A stretch of DNA of 64,000 bases from Jannaschia formosa (GTDB lineage: Bacteria > Pseudomonadota > Alphaproteobacteria > Rhodobacterales > Rhodobacteraceae), in the NCBI RefSeq assembly GCF_003340555.1, contig NZ_QPLJ01000007.1, forward strand, positions 140,861-204,860. Direction: 5' to 3'. The position numbers and the translations under genes are program-made. Positions within the stretch are counted from its first letter, which is position 1. Every line of letters starts with the position of its first letter. Below the pieces are notes generated by a model, which was given only the letters and a program-made list of their open reading frames with translations, searched no databases and was not told the origin of the DNA. Positions 53,870 through 61,544 of the stretch are shown here, piece after piece.

Positions 53870-54403
53870 TTAACTCAACCGGGTCGAAGGGAAATCCAGT
53901 ACATCTATCTGACTGAGGAGCCAGTCGAGGTGCAGGTCCGCATTCGTGGCGACATCGATGGGGGGACCAACCGGCCGTTGGCAGATCGCCTCTCGGAATA
54001 GCCCGCACCCACCGGGAGCGAGATCGGTGAGGATCGTTTTTCTCATGGGCTTCGCCGTCGTGTGATCCACGCCGACTGTCGCCCCGATGACACGATCGGA
54101 CGGGACGGCGAGATCGGTTCTCGGCGCAATCTTCCGGATCAGGTGTTCCGCAGTCCGGAACCAAGTCCGAATCGGCAATCGCGAGCGGTGAAGAATCGTG
54201 CCGGTCGTGGGCGAGAACTGCCTACGACAGTCTCGGCATCGATATGTATCGCGCTCGTCCATCCAGATCACGCTGTCGGATCGGCATTTATCGCAACGAA
54301 CCCCGGACGGCCAGCGGACGGCGATCCACTGCTCGCGGCAGGCCGTCTCAGTCGGGAATGTATTCAGCACGCCGCCGGCTGGCAGGCTCACGAAGAGCGT
54401 CAT
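53870..54403 (-). CDS. Free-standing IS1595-type zinc-ribbon plus HTH protein
   Basis: A 177-residue protein (numbering from ATG 54403). Seen: 'FPTETACREQWIAVRWPSGVRC' region (residues 16-37), a four-Cys zinc ribbon C37-x2-C40…C56-x2-C59 ('RCDKCRSD', 'YRCRDCRRQFS'), 'TTGTILHRSRLPIRTWF', and a short HTH-like segment ('SDRVIGATVGVDHTTAKPMRK'). This is the DNA-binding N-terminus of IS1595-family transposases, but the DDE domain that should follow is absent; a 50-residue unique tail ends the protein. Other in-frame starts (ATG 54442, GTG 54493) cannot be excluded. It may be a decayed transposase or a repurposed DNA-binding protein of the adjacent Tn7-like element. Confidence 0.65.
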   Translation of the reverse strand: MTLFVSLPAGGVLNTFPTETACREQWIAVRWPSGVRCDKCRSDSVIWMDERDTYRCRDCRRQFSPTTGTILHRSRLPIRTWFRTAEHLIRKIAPRTDLAVPSDRVIGATVGVDHTTAKPMRKTILTDLAPGGCGLFREAICQRPVGPPIDVATNADLHLDWLLSQIDVLDFPSTRLS

Positions 54404-54686
54404 CCAGTAGATGCGAAGTTCGAGATTGGCAAACGCGGTCATGGATGCCGAGTGACCAGAAACGACAATCGAAAGTCCAGCCTTCCATCGCACAACGGCA
54501 CTGGACGGGGAGGTAGGCCCATTGTGCCGAGGCAGGCCTTCGACGTGCCGCGTCCAACGCCGGTGATCTTTTCATAGTGATCTCTTCCTCAGGCTGTCAT
54601 GGCGTTCGCAGTCGATCACAGGATTGCCTAGCCGTCCGATACCGTCCCCTATCGGAAGCAGCGTCCCCGAACGGAGACCGACCGCC

Positions 54687-55562
54687 ATGACTTCCCCGCA
54701 GTCCCCGGACTGGAAGCCAACCCGCAGCAAGTCGGTCGCGGACCGGATCGCCGCGCTCGACCCCGAGACGGAGTTCGAGGAGATCGCCAGGCTCCTCTAC
54801 GCCTACGAGTTCTCGTGGGACATCGAGCGCGCGCTGGAGTTTGCCCTCTTCCGCACCTACGCCGTGCCCTCGATCTCCGGCCTACTGGCGCGCACCAGGG
54901 AGTTCGAGGCCCGGCCGCGCAAGCGCTACGATGATACCGAGCTGATCCTCTGCGAGGCGATCGAGCACGGGCTGGACAGCGATCGCGGGCGGCGCGCCAT
55001 CGCCCGGATGAACGCCATGCACGGCCGCTACCGGATCTCGAACGCCGACATGCGTTATGTGCTGTCGACCTTCGTCTGCGAGCCGATCCGCTGGCTAGAC
55101 CGCTTTGGCCGCCGCCCGCTGACCGCGCGCGAGCGGCGAGCCTGGTTCCTCTACTACCGTGGCCTGGGCGAGAGGATGGGGATCGTGGGCATTCCGGATG
55201 ACCTCGAAGAGATGACGAACGACAACGTGGCCTATGAGGCGGAGCACTTCCGCTACGCCGACACCAACCGCCGGATCTCCGAGGTGACACGCGATCTGCT
55301 GCTCGGCTTCTACCTGCCGCGCCCCTTGGTGCTGCTCGGCCGCCCTATGGTGCATGCCTTCCTCGACCCGCCCCTGCGCGAGTCCATGGGCTTCCCCCCG
55401 TCACCGATCTGGCTGGGGCGCGTGTTGCGGGCCGCGTTGCGCCTGCGTGCCCGGCTGTTGCGCGGCCTGCCCCTCCGCCGGCGACCGCGCCTCCTGACGC
55501 AGATCCCCCGTCCGACCTATCCCGGCGGCTACGAGATCGAACGTCTGGGCACCTTCCGGTGA
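54687..55562 (+). CDS. Oxygenase MpaB family (DUF2236) protein
   Basis: A 291-residue protein. Seen: 'LLYAYEFSWDIERALEFALFRTYAVPSISGLLA' (residues ~30-62), 'RKRYDDTELILCEAIEHGLDS' near 75, 'RMNAMHGRYRISNADMRYVLSTFVCEPIRWLDRFG' near 103-137, which carry the His/Arg/Asp pattern of the MpaB/Lcp-like haem-binding fold. Members are putative oxygenases; substrate unknown. The start at 54687 (MTSPQSPDW) is preferred to 54624. Its base composition is nearer to the core genome than to its AT-richer right-hand neighbours. A terminator lies about 200 bases downstream. Confidence 0.78.
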   Translation: MTSPQSPDWKPTRSKSVADRIAALDPETEFEEIARLLYAYEFSWDIERALEFALFRTYAVPSISGLLARTREFEARPRKRYDDTELILCEAIEHGLDSDRGRRAIARMNAMHGRYRISNADMRYVLSTFVCEPIRWLDRFGRRPLTARERRAWFLYYRGLGERMGIVGIPDDLEEMTNDNVAYEAEHFRYADTNRRISEVTRDLLLGFYLPRPLVLLGRPMVHAFLDPPLRESMGFPPSPIWLGRVLRAALRLRARLLRGLPLRRRPRLLTQIPRPTYPGGYEIERLGTFR

Positions 55563-55764
55563 GAGGACGACTGCTTGGATACCGGGAAAAGCGCTGCCGC
55601 GTGCGGCAACCGCCCCTCGTGGATCTCGAAGAGGCCCTGGACGATAACAGCCGGCCCTGAGCAGACGTTCGTGCCGGGCGCAGGGTATGACCGATGCCAT
55701 CCCATTTCGGCCATTTGCATTGGCAGCATCGTGATCATGCTGCCGTATCAACGAAGGAAAAGAC

Positions 55765-55805
55765 GCGGCCCAGCCTGCATCAACGTCAGCTTGGCCGCTC
55801 TTTTC
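55765..55805. terminator. Bidirectional terminator between converging genes
   Basis: GCGGCC (55765-55770) pairs with GGCCGC (55793-55798), with an inner AGC/GCT extension after one mismatch. T-rich runs follow on both strands (TCTTTTC on plus; GTCTTTTCCTT on minus). It would end the MpaB-like transcript and the HicA-like operon, which converge here. Confidence 0.65.
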
Positions 55806-55817
55806 AGCAAACCTTGG

Positions 55818-56102
55818 TTATACTTCTCCCGCCTCCTGGAGGAGCTTGACGTAGGCGTCGTGGGACAGGGTGCATTCTGCGAGACCCCTGAAGTTCTTGG
55901 CAGTTAGCTTACACTGTTTAGCCATTTTGGAAACAAGATCATCACCCAGCGTCTTGTATTTGCTTCCATGGCTGACGTGGGTTCGTATATGAGTCTTCTT
56001 CCCTCCGTAATATAGATGATAGAAAATATGCTTCCGGTCGTCTTGCTCGACAAAACCCTTTTTAGGAAGATTCTCCTGCACTTTGGAGCGCTCCAAATTC
56101 AT
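55818..56102 (-). CDS. Small HicA-like (dsRBD-fold toxin-type) protein
   Basis: A 94-residue basic protein: 'RSKVQENLPKKGFVEQDDRKHIFYHLYYGGKKTHI' (residues ~5-39) followed by 'VSHGSKYKTLGDDLVSKMAKQCKLT', then 'CTLSHDAYVKLLQEAG'. The 'KGF…KHIFYH…GKKT…SHGS' pattern recalls HicA-type toxins, whose conserved His acts in mRNA cleavage, but it is longer than typical HicA and no HicB follows. Its ATG overlaps the stop of the 355-residue gene, so they are one operon. Base composition is clearly lower in GC than the flanks. Confidence 0.6.
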   Translation of the reverse strand: MNLERSKVQENLPKKGFVEQDDRKHIFYHLYYGGKKTHIRTHVSHGSKYKTLGDDLVSKMAKQCKLTAKNFRGLAECTLSHDAYVKLLQEAGEV

Positions 56103-57166
56103 TCAGAAATTTCCTTAAACAATCTTCTAAGCTCTGCTTTGAGCAAGCGAGCCTTTGGTGCGAGGTTATCGTCGTCTTCCTGGGCTACGTTTTTCCACAA
56201 GAAATCAAGCTCAGCTTCCAATGACTCAATAAGATCAGCGCGAGTATATGCTGCATGATCAATACCAAGATCATCCAGCTTCGCAAAGTAAGTCTGCTTA
56301 TCCTCGCTCATCTCCACCTTGATTTGTAGATTATTTAATTGGCTGGCTTTGAGATAATGTGGGATAAGTTCAATAAGATCGATATCATCTGTGTTAACTG
56401 GATGCACTTCCTGAACATCCGTAATTCTCTGCGGATTTCCGTCTTCGTCGAGCTCAATGGTCCCAACGACTTGAATAAGGTCTCGCGCATTTTCGAGAAG
56501 TGCAGCCTCAATATCTTCCTCATACAGACAGCTAATTGAACGTCCTGTGTCCGGTATGAGCAAGGAGAGCTTGCGCTCCTTAAAGTCAACCTTATTGAAA
56601 TATCCTGTAACGATTGAATGGGTCCCCGGCGTCAATCGTGCCTGCCGCAGCTGTTCCAGTGCATCAGTCGCAGAGACGCTATCAGCGATCACATTGCCCG
56701 CTTGGTCTTCAACAGAAAGGCGATAGTGCCCTCCTTGGCTGCCAAACATCTTTCCAAGCGATGCAATAATTGGCGCGCGGAAAGCAGAATCCACAACCGC
56801 CCTCTTGAAGTCCGACTCATCTCCAGTCGTAATCGAACCAAATAAGTCTCGAGTTATTTGAGCCACTTCTCTCGCTTCATCTGGACTGAAAAGGCTTTGA
56901 CCTCTTTCCGCAATGAAGGTCGGCTGGTAGTAGCTACCTTGTTCTGGGATTTCGCAATGCAGCTGAAAGCGCTCTTCGATATCGCGTGTCACTCGAGCTC
57001 GCGTTTTAACCTCTCGCCCTTCCTTCATCATGGCGACGAGATAGATGGTGCGCTGCAATCCCTCTAAAGCTTGAACGAGATTCTGCACTGGAAGCACATG
57101 AGCGCTTTCGCCGTCATGCCTTGGCTCAAAACGCAAGCCGAAGAAAGTTTCTCGTTCCTTATCCAT
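56099..57166 (-). CDS. Unknown 355-residue protein paired with the HicA-like gene
   Basis: No family name is assigned. N-terminal half: 'MDKERETFFGLRFEPRHDGE', 'LVQALEGLQRTIYLVAMMKEGREVKTRARVT'. Middle: an OB-like stretch 'TPGTHSIVTGYFNKVDFKERKLSLLIP' and 'LIQVVGTIELDEDGNPQRITDVQEVHPV' suggests a nucleic-acid or ligand-binding beta domain. C-terminal 'ELDFLWKNVAQEDDDNLAPKARLLKAELRRLF' is helical. A clear Shine-Dalgarno (GGAGG) precedes the ATG at 57166. Together with the 94-residue protein it forms a low-GC two-gene module, compatible with a toxin-antitoxin or defence pair, which is inference. Confidence 0.75.
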   Translation of the reverse strand: MDKERETFFGLRFEPRHDGESAHVLPVQNLVQALEGLQRTIYLVAMMKEGREVKTRARVTRDIEERFQLHCEIPEQGSYYQPTFIAERGQSLFSPDEAREVAQITRDLFGSITTGDESDFKRAVVDSAFRAPIIASLGKMFGSQGGHYRLSVEDQAGNVIADSVSATDALEQLRQARLTPGTHSIVTGYFNKVDFKERKLSLLIPDTGRSISCLYEEDIEAALLENARDLIQVVGTIELDEDGNPQRITDVQEVHPVNTDDIDLIELIPHYLKASQLNNLQIKVEMSEDKQTYFAKLDDLGIDHAAYTRADLIESLEAELDFLWKNVAQEDDDNLAPKARLLKAELRRLFKEISE

Positions 57167-57498
57167 TTGCAGATGCCTCCAAGCGGAATATATTCACCCG
57201 TCCTTAGATCCGCCATCGGAAAGCGCTAAAGCGTTACGTTATGGATGCAATCGGTGCGTCGAGGGCACGATACCGCTATCGTAGTGAGCGACCGGTATCA
57301 AGAGCCGCGCCCATTGAAGCAGCGGGCCGGGCACCTCCATAGGCGCCGCAACGGTTGACAACTTAGCCTTGGTAGCTCTGCAATTTGCGGACCTTCATGC
57401 CTGGCGCAGCGAGCGTCTGCTCTCCGCCCATTCTGTGGAGACTAGGCGCTTGCAGACGCAGCGAGGCGGCGCAGATCGTGATCGGGTGCCTTTGCCGA
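57167..57498. promoter_or_regulatory. Promoter region of the 355-aa/HicA-like operon
   Basis: About 330 gene-free bases. A minus-strand TATATT (about 57190-57195) could be a -10 element, and a palindrome CGCTAAAGCG (57224-57233) lies just upstream as a possible operator. A further inverted repeat GATACCG/CGGTATC lies at about 57270-57300. No -35 was convincingly placed. Confidence 0.3.
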
Positions 57499-57981
57499 TC
57501 AGGGCGTTGTCGGCTTCGGCGGGCAAGGGAAGATCTTCGCCAGCTTCCTGAGGTTCTGAGCCGTGGCGGCGAGGAAAAATTCGTCGCTGGCGCCGCATGG
57601 TCGAAGGCGTCCCAGGCCGAGGATCCGCTTGAGGTGGGCGAAGAGCGCTCGGCCTTCTTCCTGAGCCGCATCGAAGTTACGTAGGCGTCGGTCTTGACGA
57701 TCGCGCGGGCGTCCTCTGCTACTCTCGGGTGATCTTGCGGCTTCGGCGTTGGGGCAGCACTTCGCTTTCGGCGGACAGGCTTGGCAGATCTCCTTCAACG
57801 CCCGATAGCGAGCCGTGCCGTTCCCGGTCGGGCTCCGGCTCCGGTCGGAGTAGTTGCGGCGGAATTGCTTGAACGCCAGACCCTCGGGGCGGACGTAGCG
57901 GGCGTCCTCGGCCAGGCGCCGCTCGGTCCAAGCCCTTGAGAGACCACCTTTGCCAGATGCGGCGAAGTGGCCGAGCATCAC
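57499..57981 (-). pseudogene. IS1182-family transposase remnant, C-terminal part, frameshifted
   Basis: The minus-strand frame carries 'RYVRPEGLAFKQFRRNYSDRSRSPTGNGTARYRALKEICQACPPKAKCCPNA' and, later, 'LFAHLKRILGLGRLRPCGASDEFFLAATAQNLRKLAKIFP', conserved C-terminal blocks of IS1182 (IS5-related) transposases. Between them the frame is wrong: 'RKITRE' appears in one other frame and 'MRLRKKAE' in another, so at least two indels break it. No N-terminal half or terminal repeats were found. It is a dead insertion-sequence scar between the HicA-like module and the restriction operon. Confidence 0.8.
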
Positions 57982-58376
57982 GCCAGAGGAGGGACGTCGG
58001 CGCGATCGGATGATCGTCTGCGAACGCTACCGGATCAGAAGCTTGTGCACCCGGAACACCGCCGCAGCATCCTGTTTCTCCTCGCTCTTGATCCCAAAAA
58101 CCATATTTTCGCCCGGTCGTCTGTCTCCTTCGATCGCCACCGTCCATCACGGCAGCCCAGCCAAAGCCTTAAGCACGGACCCCCAACGCAGCTTTCATCG
58201 CAGCGCCGCTTGGGTGGTCATGACCGGACCTTGTGCAACGCCTGAACGTGCCAAGGAGTCGCTTGCATTCCTCCGAGCGTCCAAGCACGCCTCCCATGAA
58301 GCGTTGGAATGACATAAAGCTTGCAGGCAACACTCGTCGCCCGCCGAGAGCGGTCGGATTAAATAGGAAGATCACC
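57982..58376. other. Gene-free gap before hsdM
   Basis: About 395 bases. Short frames on both strands are not recognisable; they may include more decayed mobile-element sequence continuing from the IS1182 remnant. The hsdM promoter should be here but no clear -35/-10 pair was seen; AGGAAG at 58365-58370 is the hsdM Shine-Dalgarno. Confidence 0.4.
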
Positions 58377-59972
58377 ATGATCACAGGCGAAATCAGATCC
58401 AGGGTCGACGCAATCTGGAACGCCATGTGGACCGGCGGCCTGTCGAACCCGGCCACGGTGATGGAACAGCTGACCCTTCTGCTCTTCCTCAAGGGGCTCG
58501 ACGAAACGCAGACCCGGGCAGAGCGCCAGGCACGGGCGCGCGGCACGGCGATAGAACGCAACCTCTTCCCAGATGGCCATGACGGCATCCCCATCGTGGG
58601 CGAGAACGGGGAAAAGGTCGCAGATGGCCGTCCGTTCACCGACTTGAGGTGGGCGCGCTTCGCCACCCTTGCACCGGCCGACATGCAGGAGGCGGCAGAG
58701 AACCACCTGATACCCTTCCTGCGCCGCCTCGGCTCCGACGGCGCTCCGCTGCGCAAGCACATGGCGAGCGCACGTTACGAGATCCCTACCGGGCGGCTGC
58801 TCGCGAAGGTCGTTGATCTGCTCACCGACCTGCCGATGGAGAAGCGGGACACCAAGGGCGATCTCTACGAATACATGCTCTCGAAGGTCGCATCGGCGGG
58901 GCAGAACGGTCAGTTCCGTACGCCCCGGCATATTATCGAGCTCATGGTCGCCATGACCGAACCGCGCCGAGATGACGTGATCTGCGATCCGGCTTGTGGC
59001 ACGGCCGGCTTCCTGGTCGGAGCAGCCGAATATCTCCGGAAGAACGACCCCGGGGCCTGGACCGACCCGGAGGCGCGCCTGCACGTCGAGAGCGCGATGT
59101 TCCATGGCCATGACTTCGACGGGACCATGCTCCGCCTTGGTGCCATGAACATGGCGCTCCACGGCTTCGAGGACGCTGCGATCCTCTACCGGGACTCCCT
59201 GACCGAGGAGCATGGCGACGAGGCCGAGGCCTACTCGCTCATCCTCGCCAATCCGCCTTTCGCCGGCTCTCTGGACACCGAGGCGGTGGCCAGAGACCTC
59301 ACCCGCATCGTCAACACCCGCAAGACCGAGCTTCTGTTCCTGGCGCTGTTCCTGCGGCTCCTGAAGCGCGGGGGACGGGCGGCCGTGGTCGTGCCGGATG
59401 GCGTCCTCTTCGGGTCGAACAAGGCGCACAAGGAGGTGCGCCGCATGCTGATCGAGGACCAGCAGCTGCAAGGGGTGGTCAAGCTGCCCGCCGGCGTGTT
59501 CCGGCCCTATGCCGGGGTCTCGACCGCGATCCTGCTCTTCCAGCGCACCGACTCCGGCGGCACCGAGGGCGTGTGGTTCTATGATCTCCACGCGGACGGG
59601 CTCAGCCTCGACGACAAGCGCAACCTGCTGGTGCCCGAGGACAAGATCGGCCCTTGGGCAGAGCTGACCGAGGCCGAGGCGGCGCTGAACGACCTGCCTG
59701 ATGCCTTGGCCCGGTGGCGGGAACGGGAGGGCGCCGAGACGGAACGGCCCCGCACGGCCCGCAGCTTCGTCGTGCCAAAGGGAGAGATCGCCGCGGCGGG
59801 CTACGACCTCAGCCTGAACCGCTACCGAGAGATCGAACATGACGCCGTCGAGCATGAGCCGCCGGCCGAGATCCTGTCGCGCCTGCGCGAGATGGAGCGG
59901 GAGATCTTCGACGGTCTCGACGAGCTGGAGGCGATGCTCGCCGAGAACTCCGTGAAAGAGGCTGCTGAATGA
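58377..59972 (+). CDS. hsdM: Type I restriction-modification methyltransferase subunit HsdM
   Basis: A 531-residue N6-adenine DNA methyltransferase subunit. Seen: N-terminal HsdM helical domain ('VDAIWNAMWTGGLSNPATVMEQLTLLLFLKGLDE', residues ~10-44), 'GQFRTPRHIIELMVAM' near 181, SAM motif I 'DPACGTAGFLVGAAEYL' near 206, catalytic motif IV 'LILANPPFAGS' near 289, and 'VVVPDGVLFGSNKAHKEVRRML' near 340. The start at 58377 follows AGGAAG and gives the family N-terminus; an in-frame start at 58233 adds unlike residues. Overlaps the next gene by four bases. Confidence 0.96.
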   Translation: MITGEIRSRVDAIWNAMWTGGLSNPATVMEQLTLLLFLKGLDETQTRAERQARARGTAIERNLFPDGHDGIPIVGENGEKVADGRPFTDLRWARFATLAPADMQEAAENHLIPFLRRLGSDGAPLRKHMASARYEIPTGRLLAKVVDLLTDLPMEKRDTKGDLYEYMLSKVASAGQNGQFRTPRHIIELMVAMTEPRRDDVICDPACGTAGFLVGAAEYLRKNDPGAWTDPEARLHVESAMFHGHDFDGTMLRLGAMNMALHGFEDAAILYRDSLTEEHGDEAEAYSLILANPPFAGSLDTEAVARDLTRIVNTRKTELLFLALFLRLLKRGGRAAVVVPDGVLFGSNKAHKEVRRMLIEDQQLQGVVKLPAGVFRPYAGVSTAILLFQRTDSGGTEGVWFYDLHADGLSLDDKRNLLVPEDKIGPWAELTEAEAALNDLPDALARWREREGAETERPRTARSFVVPKGEIAAAGYDLSLNRYREIEHDAVEHEPPAEILSRLREMEREIFDGLDELEAMLAENSVKEAAE

Positions 59973-60538
59973 AATTTCGCGGTTATTACGACCCTCACTA
60001 CAAGCCAGATAGGTCGCCTTCGAAATACCGTGAAGACAAAAGGCTTGATGCGATGGGCGCCGCGGATGCAGCGACTTTCGTCGCCGAATTCTTAGCCGTC
60101 TTCAAACCCGGAAGATCGGGCACTTCTGATCCCGCCGCTGTCTTCAAGGCGCTCCGCAGTGAGGCAAGGCGACTGGGCAAGTCTAGGAAGAACAGCTATA
60201 ATTCTGCGAAGGTGAAACCGAAGAAGAAGATACTTAGCGGCCAGAAAACAGCTCCTACTATCCTGTCACACCCTTGGCTCAAGCGGAAGAGCAGCCTAGA
60301 GTTTCTCAAGATCTCTGACGGTGAACTGATGGCAACGTACTTTGCAACCGCTGAAAAAATTGAGGCTTGGAGATCCCAACGGGCGGAAACAACTGACCAG
60401 AAGCGGAAGGCCGCTCTCGCCGAGCAGGTTCAGATCCAGCTTGAGAAGCGGCATGACCTTCTGGCCCTGATCTATCACCGTGCAATCGGTGATGAGGTGG
60501 AGACGACTCCGCTCGGGCAAGCGCTGAGATCCAGATGA
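59969..60538 (+). CDS. Unknown 189-residue protein inside the hsd operon
   Basis: A basic protein starting inside the hsdM stop (ATGA). N-terminus 'MKFRGYYDPHYKPDRSPSKYRE', a Lys-rich stretch 'LGKSRKNSYNSAKVKPKKK', then helical C-terminal part ('KRKAALAEQVQIQLEKRHDLLALIYHR'). No domain is recognised. Composition is less GC-rich than hsdM and the next gene, suggesting a separate origin. Its tight coupling to hsdM implies a role with the restriction system (for example modulation or anti-phage accessory), but that is inference. Confidence 0.7.
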   Translation: MKFRGYYDPHYKPDRSPSKYREDKRLDAMGAADAATFVAEFLAVFKPGRSGTSDPAAVFKALRSEARRLGKSRKNSYNSAKVKPKKKILSGQKTAPTILSHPWLKRKSSLEFLKISDGELMATYFATAEKIEAWRSQRAETTDQKRKAALAEQVQIQLEKRHDLLALIYHRAIGDEVETTPLGQALRSR

Positions 60539-60602
60539 TGAATCCTGCATTGAGACGAGAACCCACACGCGCTCGGCGATCGACCAGGACGTCGAAGGAA
60601 AG

Positions 60603-61544
60603 ATGAGCACTGGCGAAACCTTCGGCCGCACGATCCAGCTCTTCCTGGTGGACGGCAAGCCGACCGGCCTGCGCAAGGCGTCAATCCATGGCTGGACCGG
60701 GCTGCTCTTCGTCTCTGGGGCCTCGGCCTTTGGCGACCTCACCGCGCGCGACGAGGTGGACCGCACCGGCGTGTACATCCTCTCCGGCCCTGACCCCGAC
60801 AAGGCGGGCAGCACGCGCGTCTACATCGGGTCAGGCAACTCCGTCGCGGAGCGGATCAGGCAGAGCGCCCTGAAACGGGATTTCTGGGAGACCGCCATCA
60901 CCGTCACCACCAGCGACGACGACATGTCCAAGGGGCATGCCGAGTATCTCGAGGCGCGGCTGATCGAGCAGACGGCCAAGGCCGGGCGGGTGACGCTCGA
61001 CAACGGCACGCATCCCGACACCAGCCGGCGCCGCCTGCCCGAGGCCGACATCGCCAACATGGAGCAGTTCCTCGCCAACCTCCGGATCATCCTGCCAGTG
61101 ATCGGGCTGGACATGCTGAAGCCGCAGCCCAAGGCAGTCAGCACCGCGGCAGGCCCGACCTCTCCCAGCATCTCGAACGAGGTCCAGTTCGAGATCCGCC
61201 ACAAGAGCGGCGTGCAGGCCACGGCGGTCGAGGAAGAGGGCGAATTCATCGTGCTGGAAGGGTCCGAGGTGCTGACCGGCACCGGATACGTCCAACATGA
61301 TACGGCGAAGGCGACCAAGGACAGGCTGCTCGCCGACGGCATCCTCGTTCCACAAGAGGGCGCACAGGAACCGGCGAAGCTGCGATTTACGAGACCTTGG
61401 TCCTTTACCAGTCCCTCGGCAGCGGCGGCGGTCGTGTTGGATCGGCACAGCAACGGGCGGCTGGAGTGGAAGGTGAAGGGCGCGAGCCAGACCTATCACG
61501 ACTGGCAGCAGGCGCAGGCGGCGAAACAGGAGGCTGCGGAATGA
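60603..61544 (+). CDS. GIY-YIG nuclease domain protein with C-terminal DUF4357
   Basis: A 313-residue protein. GIY-YIG domain: 'TGVYILSGPDPDKAGSTRVYIG' region (residues ~55-77) followed by 'SVAERIRQSALKRDFWE' with the conserved Arg and 'HAEYLEARLIEQ' with the metal-binding Glu, so an active nuclease is likely. C-terminal DUF4357: 'FTSPSAAAAVVLDRHSNGRLEWKVKG' near 276. Such proteins are often found beside type I restriction genes. It starts with ATG after GAAGGAAAG and overlaps hsdS by four bases. Function in the operon is unknown. Confidence 0.85.
   Translation: MSTGETFGRTIQLFLVDGKPTGLRKASIHGWTGLLFVSGASAFGDLTARDEVDRTGVYILSGPDPDKAGSTRVYIGSGNSVAERIRQSALKRDFWETAITVTTSDDDMSKGHAEYLEARLIEQTAKAGRVTLDNGTHPDTSRRRLPEADIANMEQFLANLRIILPVIGLDMLKPQPKAVSTAAGPTSPSISNEVQFEIRHKSGVQATAVEEEGEFIVLEGSEVLTGTGYVQHDTAKATKDRLLADGILVPQEGAQEPAKLRFTRPWSFTSPSAAAAVVLDRHSNGRLEWKVKGASQTYHDWQQAQAAKQEAAE

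Noticed and set aside
54624-54686. Longer start for the MpaB-like gene
   Set aside because: The added 21 residues are Pro/Arg-rich without homology, and the ATG at 54687 gives a normal N-terminus.
47358-54700. Search for exact Tn7-like ends (TGT…ACA with 5-base duplication)
   Set aside because: TGT at 47694 and ACA at 53621-53623 show loosely similar inner sequence (CCTTCG…GGAC), but the flanking five bases differ (gccgc against cccgc) and spacing needs gaps. Other TGT/ACA pairs were worse, so no ends are called.
55575-55907. Plus-strand 110-residue frame between the MpaB-like and HicA-like genes
   Set aside because: It crosses a strong bidirectional terminator and overlaps the HicA-like gene; no homology or start signal.
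47400-58376. CRISPR array or cas genes accompanying the transposon
   Set aside because: No regularly spaced direct repeats and no Cas-like proteins were found in any gap or frame.
58233-58376. Longer HsdM start at 58233
   Set aside because: The extra 48 residues do not resemble HsdM and the ATG at 58377 has a good Shine-Dalgarno.
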